DNA of 64,000 nt from Nicotiana tabacum. Its lineage: Eukaryota; Streptophyta; Magnoliopsida; Solanales; Solanaceae. The position numbers and the translations under genes were made by a program. The first letter of the stretch is position 1, and each line of letters opens with the position of its first letter. Location: the NCBI RefSeq assembly GCF_000715075.1, contig NC_134089.1, forward strand, positions 71,530,697 to 71,594,696, read 5' to 3'. Under the pieces are notes generated by a model, which did no database searches, was not told the origin of the DNA, and saw nothing but the letters and a program-made list of their open reading frames with translations. Positions 45,372 to 55,065 of this stretch are shown one piece after another.

Positions 45372-46491
45372 ATGAGGCAGTGCTCTTCCGAAGGGGAGAA
45401 GGAGTTTTCGGCCTCCGAGCCGAGGGACGATGACGATAAATGGGATTGGCACCCGCAGTGTGATGGAGCTTTTAATGGCGTTGAACGGGCCCTTGTCTTC
45501 GAGGAGAGGGCATCGTCCGAGCCTACTGTTCCCGGAGTATCTAATTCCCGGGCGTCTGTTCCTCCTAGTGAATATGCTTTGCTCGAGGTCGGTTCTCCTG
45601 GGGCCGAAGAGGTAGGATCAACAGGAGTGTGCTCTAACTTCGAGAAAGTTCATCGGCTTCACTTCATGGTGAGCTTAGACGCAGTTTTCCTGTATTCCGC
45701 ATCCTCCTCCTTTTATTTAGTTTTCCTTGCGCAAGGCTATGATAGGGTTATGTATGAGCTACTCCGTCAAGGGGCCAGGCTTCGGAAAATTTTGGACGAG
45801 GGTTAGTCCCTTAGACTCCTTAGCGAGAAGAAGGAGGTTGAGTTGCTGCATTGGCGATATGAGGCATACCAGAGCTTGAATTACAAGAGCTATTTGATGG
45901 AGTAGGTAACCTTTTGTAGCATATGCTTTGCTCATTTTGGACCTTGAGATTAACCCCTTTTTGTTATATCAGTTGTAGAAAAAGACGGAGGCCTTGGAGT
46001 ACCTCAAGGGCGACATCGACCGCGTCAAAACTGCTTGTGGTGAGCTAAGGGCTCAAGTGCAAGCTCAAGCTTTAGAGGAGACAGGCGCCTCGGCCAAGGT
46101 CCTTGCCTTTGAAGCCCAAATCCGGTTGGCTCGCAACAATGCCAAGGTCCAAGCGGATATGATCGAGAAACTTGAATCTAATCTCTCGAAGATCAGGGCT
46201 AAGATAATCGATGCCCGGGCTGAAGCGGCCCTAAGCCAAACCAAGGCTGATCAGGAGATGGATATTCATATGAGGGACGCTGCTGATGCCCAAGTCGAGC
46301 TGAAGCGAGCCCTCGATCGGGATAAGAGGATCGAGGAATATGTTCGTTGTAGATCCCGAAGAGAGGTACTCGAGGAGATCGGTGCAAGGGTCTTCGCTCT
46401 TACAGAGGAATTGGCTCGAGCATGGGCGGATGATCATGATGCTCAGTCACTTCTTGCTGACGTCGCGGAGAGGGAATCTGGCAAGTTGTAA
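45372..46491 (+). pseudogene. Coiled-coil C-terminal part of the G2 gag-like protein
   Basis: A low-complexity acidic segment (45372-45660) leads to YDRVMYELLRQGARLRKILDEG and, after a stop, SEKKEVELLHWRYEAYQSLNYKSYLME. A GTAAC...TTATATCAG interval (45906-45972, 67 bp) looks like an intron. The following open frame to 46491 is a long alpha-helical coiled coil (EYLKGDIDRVKTACGELRAQV, AKVQADMIEKLESNLSKIRAK, EEIGARVFALTEELARAW). Two TAG codons beside the intron (about 45903 and 45976) look like former CAG. Confidence 0.65.
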
Positions 46492-47853
46492 CCCTTTGGA
46501 GCAGAGTGTAGATTTCGCCATTTTTCCTCTTTGTATTTGATACTTGTAGAGCATGTTTGTAGATGGAGAGTGCGCCTTTTTTGCGTATATAAGATGAGAG
46601 GAAACTTGAAGCTTTATTTCTTCAGCATCTCTTTCTGTACTACTTTTGACCAGGCATGCTGGTTTTGGTGTTTGGCAGGATCCTCGTAGGTCCAGAACTG
46701 ATCAGGCCGGCTTAGAGGCTTTTAAGTACGATCCTTGACGTGAGTAGGCATTGAGGCCTCCGTGTTTTGCCCAGCTATTTAGGCTTAGTCTCCGAGTCAG
46801 GCCTTGGCTCGAGCTTGCCCGACCTTCAATCTTTTGTGCTCGTGCGGGCAAGTCGTGATTGTTCTTATTTCTTGTCCTTGGGTATTTTCCGTTTCGTCTA
46901 TTTTGGGTGCAATTCGAGCTTTAATTGACCCTCAAGTTCTTTCCTGCTCGCATGGGCGGACGACGATAGCCTTTTGTGCTTCGGGTCAAAGTGACGTTAC
47001 AGGCGTGTGGACCGGAGGCTCACTCGGCTGGCGATAGTGGCATTTATACCGTGCCCTTAGGCATATTGCAGTTTAACTATTTTGGGTCCAGTCTTCGAGT
47101 CGCATTGCGACTCGAGCTTTAATTGACCCTTAAGTACTTTCACTTTTTGGACCGGCTATAGTGCCTCTTATGCTATTTTGGTCATTGAGACCTTTTAATA
47201 TATGGCCCGGAGGCTTGCATAGTAAATTATTTTGGATCCGGTCTCCAAATCGGGTTACAATTTGAGCTCATTTTAATCCTCAAGTTGTCAATTTTCAAGC
47301 TGGCGGCAATGGCTCTTACACTATTTGGTCGTAGAAACCTTTTAGTGTGCGGCCCGGAGGCTCGTTTGGCTAGAGATAATGGCTCTTACGTTGTTTTTCC
47401 CGTGGGCTCATTTGTAGGCTTGTCTTCTGGTCGTTAAGGACTTTTGAAATAACTTTGCCTGACCCGTTGTCGGTTCTGGAAGAACCTCAATTTCAAGTCG
47501 TTATCGGCGATGTTTGAGCACCTCGGAAGGTTTTTAGCTCGTAGGTTGAGTAGGTCGAAGCCTTGTGATTTGGAGCTGACATGGTCGAAGCTCGTTTTTT
47601 CATGTTTTGGGAAGCCTGTTTTAATCGGTTCTTTCCGAAGTATATTTAAAGTAGTGGCCTACGATTTTTGTTTAGCGAAGGTCAGGCGTCTCCGAGTCGC
47701 GTTAATTTGGCCATATCAGCCGTTTTGACCGTAGTCATATGTGTTTGGCCGGAGCCATTTTTGATCCCGAGTAATGGATTAAGCGTCTACACCGAGGATA
47801 TGCCCTTCCGGGATTCTTACAACTGCAATGTGTAGCCTAAACTTCAGGATTTC
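46492..47853. other. G2 3' non-coding region with degenerate repeats
   Basis: No coding frame is recognised. A degenerate unit starting CCCGGAGGCTCG recurs at about 47011, 47205 and 47352, each followed by GGCGATAnTGGCTCTTA-like words and a (TTTTGG)-containing spacer. Confidence 0.5.
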
Positions 47854-47961
47854 CATGCCTATTGAGGTCTTACAGTTTGTCATGCATGTTGAGGTCTTAC
47901 AATTTGTCATGCATGTTGAGGTCTTACAGTTTGTCATGCCTATTGAGGTCTTACAGTTTTT
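47854..47961. repeat. 27-bp minisatellite, four units
   Basis: Units start at 47854, 47881, 47908 and 47935. The shared core is TGAGGTCTTACAGTTTGT preceded by CATGC(C/A)T(A/G)T. Units differ at only 1-3 positions. A related GGGGTCTTACAGTTTT occurs once more near 48006. Confidence 0.9.
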
Positions 47962-50070
47962 GTTGTAAGGTAGAATAGATCTGGTTACGCCAAGTCTGCC
48001 CGCTAGGGGTCTTACAGTTTTGGTTTTTCCAGCAAATGACAATTAATGACAGTCTATGAGTCATCGAGTTTGTTTAAGCTCGAAGGCCGCTTTTCGTGAG
48101 CTCGGAGTTGCCTTGCAGGTTCTTTTCGAGCCTGGGGTTGTGCATGTGCTGAATTGTTGACGCTAAGGCTCCGAGTATCTCAAGATGTGTTTGGTGGAGA
48201 GGCCTTCGCTGTAAGCATGTTGAAATCCCTCTTTCTGGAGTACAAGATGCCGAAATATATTATTTATTGCTTGGTGTGGATATATGTTGTAAATACATGC
48301 CGTTTTGTTGTTGCGAGCTCGGCCCGCACGGGCGCGGCTCCTTGGACCATTCGATCCGGTACATAGTTTACTATTGAAACTTAGTCTGACGTTTCCCGGT
48401 CCTTCCAAGGGGATGGTGCCCTTAAAAGAAGATCATCGCTCGTCATTTGACTGTGGGAGAAAGCCTGTGATCTTGTCAGATCCTCCTCTAGGGGTGCGTT
48501 GCTCCGCAAATAATCTTTCTAGTGAGACCCTCTTTGGGGCGGAAATCCGATCGAGGGAAGAGAGCGCGTCAGGCCCTACTAAGGCCTTGGGATTTCCGGG
48601 CGGAGTTAGAACTTCCGAATATCCCGGCCGGCTGCCTGCATACGGGTTAGTGAAAAAATAACAAAGGTGTGAAGTAGTTCTTCCTCACTGCGGGATGTGT
48701 AGGCGAATTTTGAGATTTGGTGCGTTCCTGTCCTCTCGAGGTTCGAGACCTAATACAACCCTCTGCTGTATTTAAGCGAGCTTGGACAAAGATGTGATTG
48801 GTTTACTCTTTGATCCTTCCGAGGGTGGAGGCATTGATGCCGGCGATGCGCCATATGGTGGGGAATTTCCCCTCGTCGCATACTGCTCCTTGTCGACTTA
48901 TTTTAATTTCGCCCCTTATGTGGGATTTCATTCTTTTTGTGAAATAGGACAGACACTGTCCCCGAGCGGTGTGCCCGTGGCCATCTGAATAAGACGTCCA
49001 TACCTTTCACCTTCTTTGATGGTATAGAGCCCAATGTCCCAGCCCGAGCTTAGACGGGCTGTATCGAGAGAACGGTCTTCCTGCTTGTTGTGGTGATCAT
49101 CATTTGGAATCCGTCAAAGATTCGGGGTGCGGGGGCGATTTGGTTCGTTAGTCCGAATCGCCCCATTGACTTTGGTCGACATCGTTGGTATGCCTGATCG
49201 AACCACCTGTATTCAGGAACACATGTTTTATTTGGAATAGACCAAATGAGGGAGAGGGTTACCAATGCGTCAGTGTGAGGCCAAGGCAAAGTCTCGGTGT
49301 CCTTTTCTCTGGATGTAAGGGTGTCCTCTGGAATATATCCCTGGACCCGTTCTTTCCTAGCGACGAACATTTTTACTTTCCATTTTATGAGTCCTCGGAG
49401 GGTGTCGCCACTCCTCCACTGTAGTGGTAATACGCCGTGTCTTGTTTGCTTCGTACTTCCTGGATGCCTTCCTCCCTTGGTGCTAGATTCGAGCCTAATC
49501 GCTCTGCAGTACTCGGTGGATATTTTTATTGAGTGGCACTGCCGTTGTTCTCCTGAGCTGATGGCTATTTTTGAACCCGTGGCCGCGCACCCTCTGCGGT
49601 TCCCGCGCCAGGTTGTGGTTCCTTTGAAAGGGTCTTGGTCGAGTAGGCCTAAGTCATTAGGGGTCCCTAGTTTCGCTTATGGTGATCACGATTTTTGGTA
49701 TAGCAATGCTGAAATCGTACTCTGCTGGGTGGGGTCCCCCTACCGGCCGTGCCTCATCGTATCTGGTTCTACTGAAGATTCCTCGAGGATGTTGCCCTTG
49801 AGCTACTTCCCGATCGTTGTAAGGTAGGTTGCATCCCATGGCATTCCTCCTATCCTCGGTGCACGAGTGGTACCTCCACCTGTTTGGCATTAATCTCTTT
49901 GCCGGGAGCCTACTTGGGTACACTGAGTCCGAGGAGGCTTCTAGATGGTCGTCCACGGCCTGATTCATGATTGGTGTCGGGTATGGGAACCCGGCCAGAT
50001 CTTGATTGGGTATCTGATCAAGCTTCATTTGATCTACGAGGGATCAAGTCCTCTGATTTCGCCGCATACA
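47962..50070. other. G2 3' region up to the right end
   Basis: About 2.1 kb, rich in CpG, without recognisable proteins. Open frames here (for example 48305-48661 and 49297-49827) have no family resemblance I know. There is no TGTTTACCG start that would mark a 3' LTR. The last ~30 bp (GTCCTCTGATTTCGCCGCATACA region) match the 5' LTR end. Confidence 0.5.
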
Positions 50071-50075
50071 ATAAA
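50071..50075. other. Right target-site duplication of G2
   Basis: ATAAA, identical to 42067-42071. Confidence 0.85.
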
Positions 50076-50600
50076 GCACCACTCATTATCTATAAATAGG
50101 ACAACCTTAGAGAATTGTTCTATGCTCATTGGAACAAGTCTTTAAAAGACTTAATCACATAAGAGTGGTTTTTGAGAGAGCTTTCATCAAAAGAGAAGAG
50201 TGAAGAAAAAGTGTTTGTTTTGCTATAGATTTTATTCCGACCAGCCAACTTTCAATTAAGTTTTCTGATTCATTAATAGTTGGATCGGGCTAAAATTTTG
50301 GTTGCCTATTTGTAACACCTTGGTATTTAATTTGAATGGTAGAGATCGGATTTAGAAGAACCTAGAATCCTAATTTGAGCCCCGACAACAGTCTTATTTT
50401 TGTGGCTTCTCTTTCTTCAATTAATTTGTTGTTGTTATTGTTGCTGCTGTTTGGCACTTGTTGTGTAGCAAATTTGAAGAACTTTTGTAACCCTCTTGTA
50501 ATTATAGTGGAGCTATTTGAATATTTATGATTCTATAATATTTATCTTCGATTTGAAAGTTTTTCCACGCTATAATTTGGTTTTCTTTTTCTTCTTTTAT
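50076..50600 (+). repeat. 3' LTR of Tork copia B2, second part, 3' truncated
   Basis: Continues from GCACCAC with GAATTGTTCTATG, TAAGAGTGGTTTTTGA and TTGGATCGGGCT as in 4090-4590. Homology ends near TTCTTCTTTTAT (50600), about 29 bp short of the expected CGTCACA end. Confidence 0.83.
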
Positions 50601-50640
50601 CATGCCCCAAACCTTGGGAGGCGTGGCTGGAACTCGGTAT
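50598..50640 (-). repeat. Small antisense gypsy LTR end fragment
   Basis: CATGCCCCAAACCTTGGGAG resembles the plus-strand start of the F LTR (CACGCCCCGAGCTTGGGGGC), i.e. the antisense end of a C/F-type LTR. It bridges copia LTR and E pol. Confidence 0.4.
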
Positions 50641-51330
50641 TGACTTTGCTCCAGGTGCCCAGGAACAGCTTGAGGAGTTTCTAGCAAAGGGGTTTGTCAG
50701 ACCAAGTGTGTCACCTTGGGGCGCACTAGTGTTATTTGTGAAGAAGCAAGATGTATGTGCATTGATTACCGCTAGTTGAACAAAGTTACTATTAAGAACA
50801 AGTGCCCATTGTCGCGTATTGATGATTTGTTTGGCCAGTTGCAGGGTGCTAAGGTGTTGTCTAAGGTCGACTTGAGATCCGGGTACTATCAGTTGAAGAT
50901 TCGGGACTCGGATGTTCCGAAGACTACTTTCCATACCAGATATGACCATTATGAGTGTCTAGTAATGTCCTTCGGCCTGATTAACGCCCCGACGACATTT
51001 TTATGGATTTGATGAATAGGGTGTTCATGCCTTATATCGATTAGTTTGTCATTGTCTTCATTGATGACATTTTGATCTACTCGCGTAGCATGGAGAAGCA
51101 CGAGCAACATTTGAGAGTATGCTTCAGACTTTGCAGGAACGGAAGCTATATGCTAAATTCTCTAAGTGTGAGTTTTGGCTATATTTTGTGGAATTCTTGG
51201 GGCATGTTGTATCAGGCAAGGGTATCAAGGTGGACCCCAAGAAGATTGAGGCAGTTCAGTGTTGGCCTCGTCCCAATTCGACGATCGAGATCAGGAGCTT
51301 CTTGGGATTAGCAGGTTATTATCGCTAGTT
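50638..51330 (+). pseudogene. Reverse transcriptase of E
   Basis: IDFAPGAQ joins directly to [21 protein letters not shown]; about 20 residues usual between them are absent. Around 50750 a further ~10-nt loss removes part of the KKDGS motif. Then [32 protein letters not shown] and LVMSFGL, and the active site FIDD at 51057-51068 is intact. The tail ([21 protein letters not shown]) reaches AGYYR and a TAG at 51326. Two frameshifts. Confidence 0.85.
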
Positions 51331-51331
51331 T

Positions 51332-51990
51332 ATGGAGGGCTTTATATCTATTGCAGCACCTTTGACTAGATTGACCCAGAACGGTGCTCCATTTCGTTGG
51401 TCCGATGATAATGAGGCGAGCTTTCAAAAGCTCAAGACATCTTTGACTGTAACAGCGGTTCTAGTGTTGCGTTTTAGTTCAGGGATGTATACGGTGTATT
51501 GCGATGTTTCACTCATTAGTTTGATTTGTGTACTGATGCAGGAGGGGCGAGTTATTGCATATGCTTCACATCAGTTGAATACTTATGAGAAGAATTACCC
51601 TGTGAACGATCTAGAGTTAGCCGTGAATGTTCATGCTCTTAAGATCTGGAGGCATTATCTTTATGGGGTGTCCTGTGAGGTTTACACTAATCATCACAGC
51701 TTACAGCATTTGTTCAAACAAAGGGATCTCAATTTGAGGTAGCGCAGATGGCTTGAGTTACTGAAGGATTATGACATCACCATTCTTTATCATCCGGACA
51801 AGGCGAATATAGTCATGGATTCCTTGAGCGAAAAGGCAAAAAGTATGGCTAGCTTGACATTCATTTCAACAAGGGAGAGGCCACTAGCTTTGGACATTCA
51901 GTCCTTGGCTAACAGACTTCTGAGTTTGGACATTTCAGAGCCCAGCCAAGTTCTTGAATGCATTGTTGCCTAGTCTTCACTATTGGAGCA
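51332..51990 (+). pseudogene. RNase H of E
   Basis: EGFISIAAPLTRLTQ and FQKLKTSLTVTAVLVL precede RNase [28 protein letters not shown] (first Asp kept), [25 protein letters not shown] (Glu kept), TAG at 51740, then HPDKANIVMDSLSEKA, where the usual VVADALS motif is altered. The frame is otherwise continuous for 136 codons. Confidence 0.83.
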
Positions 51991-53457
51991 GATTAAGGCT
52001 CGACAGTTTGATGATCCACATTTGATGGTCCTCAAAGAGACGGTAATATAGGGTGGTGCCAAGGAGTTTTCTATCGGCTAGGATGGTGTTCTGCGACTCT
52101 AGGGTCGTCTATGTGTTCCTAATGTAGGTGGCTTGAGAGGGCGGATTCTAGAGAAGGAACACAATTCTCGGTATTCCATTCATCCAGATGCTACAAAGAT
52201 GTATCGCTACCTGAGCAGCATTATTGGTGGCGGCGGATGAAGAAAGTCATAGTTGAGTATGTATCTAGGTGCCGAAATTTCCAGCAGGTTAATTATAAGC
52301 ACCGGATACCAGGTGGCCTACTCCAGCTGATGACTATACCGAAGTGGAAGTGGGAGCGTATTACTATGGACTTCGTAGTTGGGTTGCGGTAGACCTTGTA
52401 GAAGTTTGATGTTGTTTGGGTCATTGTCGACAGGTTGACCAAGTCGGCACATTTCATTCCGGTTGTGACTACATATACTTCAGAGAGGTTGGCCCAGATT
52501 TATATTCAGGAGATAGTTCGGTTGCATTGTGTTCCTGTTTCCATCATATCAGATTGAGGCCCTAAGTTGACTTGACATTTCTAGAGAGCCGTAGAGTGGG
52601 TTGGGGACCCGGGTAGAGCTCAGCACAGAGTTTCATCCATAGGCCGACAAGCAGTTGGAGCGAACAGTTCAGATCCTGGAGAACATGCTCATAACATGTG
52701 TGATTGACTTTGAAGGGTAGTAGGATTGATTCTTACCTTTGGCCGAGTTTTCTTACAACAACAATTATCAGTCTAGCATCGAGATGGATCCATTTGAAGC
52801 TTTATATGGTAGGCGATGTCGTTCTCCCATCAGGTGGTTTGAGCTCGGCGAGGCTAAGTTATACAGTACTGATTTGGTGAATGATGCCTTGGAAAAGGTG
52901 AAGTTGATTCAGGAGCGATTCCCACAACATAGTCTGGACAGATGAGTTACGCGAATCAAAAGGCGCATGACTTATCATTTATGGTGGGCGAGAAGGTTGT
53001 ACTGAAAGTCTCGCCGATGAAGGGTATTATGAGATTCAGAAAGAAGGGCAAGTTGAGCCCAAGGTTTATAGGCCCATTTGAGGTGTTGAGGCGAGTTGGG
53101 GAGGTTTCTTATGAGCTTACTTTACCTCCCAACCTATTGACAGTTCATCCGATTTTTCATGTGTCTATGCTCCGGAGGTATCACGCCGACTCATCACATG
53201 TGTTAGACTTTAGCATGATTTAGTTAGATGAGAGCCTGGGTAATGAGGATGAGACAATTGCCATTGATACTAGACATGATTGCTAGTTGAGATCCAAGAG
53301 GATTTTTGCGTAAAAGTTTAGTGGAGGGGTCAACCAGTTGAGAAGGCAACCTGGGAGTCCGAGGAGGACATGCGGAGCAAATATCCACACTTATTCAGCA
53401 CTCCAGGTATGATTCTAAACCCGTTCGAGGACAAATGTTTGTTTAAGAGGTGGAGAA
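51991..53457 (+). pseudogene. Integrase and C-terminal region of E
   Basis: Zinc domain remnants (HIHPDATKMYR, SRCRNFQQVNYKHR) near 52180-52300; core MDFVVGLR, VWVIVDRLTKSAHFIPV and a second Asp region altered to SD-stop; the [10 protein letters not shown] block reads with stops near 52640. Downstream open frames hold AEFSYNNNYQSSIEMDPFEALYG (52739-52945) and [28 protein letters not shown] (52942-53223), then a decayed chromodomain-like tail. Polypurine tract AAGAGGTGGAGAA at 53445-53457. Confidence 0.83.
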
Positions 53458-55065
53458 TGTAATGACCCGACTGGTCATTTTGCTTTCTAGATTCTCGTTC
53501 CCCTAAATAAGACTCCTCATAGGTTCTTTTACAATTTTATGTTTTATGTGGATGGTTAGTTTGGGATTTGGAAGGGTTCGAATTGAAATCGGAACACTTG
53601 GTTCCTTAAGGTTGGCTAAAAAGGCCAAGTTTGACTTAGGTCAACATTTTGAGCAAACGATGGATTTGACTGTTCTAATAGGTTTGTATGATGATTTCGG
53701 ACTTGGGTGTATGTTCGGATCGGGTTTTGGATGACTCGGAAGCGTTTTGGTGCCTAATAGTGAAAATTGGTTCTTGGAAGGTTTTTAAGTTCTTTAAATT
53801 TTGTTTGGAGTAGATTTTGGTGATATCGAGGTCTGAATGGAATTTGGAGATCGGGAATAGTTCCGTAATTTCATTTAAGACTGGTACAAAAAATTTGGCA
53901 TCATTCCGAGTAGTCTAAGTATTATTCGACGCATTCAGAGTGATTTAGAAACTTGAAGTTCATAGTTTGATCCAATTTGGTTTTGGGGTGTGATTCTTTG
54001 TTTTGTTGTTGTTTTATGCATTTCGAGAGTTTGAGCAAGTCCGTATTGTGTTTATAGACTTGTTGGAGTAGCTAGATGGGGTCCCGAGGGGCTCAGGTGC
54101 ATTTCGGACCGCCCGGAGTTAAATTAAAATACACTAGATTTCTGCTTCTGGTTTCCTTCTTCGCGAATGCGGTTAGACCCTCGCGTTCGCGATGAAGGAT
54201 TTAGGGTACTGTAAGCTAGGGGATTTTTCCTTTCATGTTCGCGTTATCACAATCACGTTCGTGTAGGTATGGGTCCTCTAGCCTTCGCGTAACCTGGACC
54301 GCATTCGCGTACAGGAGGCCGAGCTGGGTGGCCGCTGATCGTTCTTCACGTTCGGGGAAGCACCCCTCATGTCTGCGTACGGTAGGCCAAGCGAGCCTCA
54401 ACATTCGCGATGATCCTGTTGCGCTTGCATGGGTCAATTTCCTGGGCCTGGGCCGTTTGGCTTCGCGATCGCGAAGAAGGAAGACCTGGGAAAAACATTT
54501 TAAAAATTGGAACTTAGGCTATTTTGGCTCATTTCTTTCATTGTTGGGCGATTTTTGGAGCTCTTAGAGGGGGGATTTCACTTAGCACTTTGAGGTAAGT
54601 AATTTCTGCACAATGTGAGTTAAATAAATAGTTTTTGGGTAGATTATAACATGTAAATTTGTGAAAATCATGGGTTTAGGTGAAAACCTAGGTTTTTGAT
54701 AAAAATGAGATTTAACCACGAAATTTATTATGGAATTTAGTAAAAATCATATATTTGAGTTCATGAGGTTATGGATAACAACTTTCTTCAAAAATTTCTC
54801 AAATCTGGGCACGTGGGCCCGAGGGTGAGTTTTAGGAATTTTTGCAAATAGGCTTGGGAAATCACTTTGGTAGTTAGGGTATGAACTTTTAAGCATGTAT
54901 TAATTATTTTATATAACATCAGACTAGTTTCGAGTTGTTTGGCGCCGAATTGAGGGTTTGGGCACAATCTTGGACCGGAAAGTCGTCCTTGAGACGAGGT
55001 AAGTCTATTTTCTAACTTGTACGAGGGAACTTACCTCATAGGTGAGCTTAATTAATATGTGCTTC
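53458..55065 (+). repeat. 3' LTR of chromovirus E (truncated)
   Basis: TGTAATGACCCGACTGG follows the polypurine tract and parallels the D LTR start. A CpG-rich array of TTCGCG/GCGTTCGCG words lies at 54150-54480. The LTR stops at about 55065, where the F LTR begins. Confidence 0.8.

Larger units (their letters stand above)
42072..50070 (+). mobile_element. Gag-only type LTR element G2 (7999 bp) with TSD ATAAA
   Basis: Starts TGTTTACCGTGAAAATGG, ends GCCGCATACA, and is flanked by ATAAA at 42067-42071 and 50071-50075. The copia LTR reads across the site without the insert as in B1 (AAGAGAAAGCACC). It encodes a plant transposon-type gag protein but no protease, RT or integrase, so it is non-autonomous. 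The 3' end shares only the last ~25-40 bp with the 5' LTR end, implying loss of most of the 3' LTR. Confidence 0.85.
50601..55065 (+). mobile_element. Chromovirus E (Del/Tekay-like), 5' truncated
   Basis: Begins just before RT and continues through RNase H, integrase and C-terminal region to a 3' LTR, itself cut at about 55065 by element F. Closely related to D in protein and LTR layout but a distinct copy. 5' LTR, gag and protease are missing. Confidence 0.85.

Noticed and set aside
47779..48042. Minus-strand frame with MTNCKTSTC repeats
   Set aside because: It is a by-product of the 27-bp minisatellite; no other coding signal.
48305..49827. Open frames in the 3' part of G2 (118 and 176 codons)
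   Set aside because: No recognisable domain and overlapping frames on both strands in CpG-rich DNA; most likely chance.
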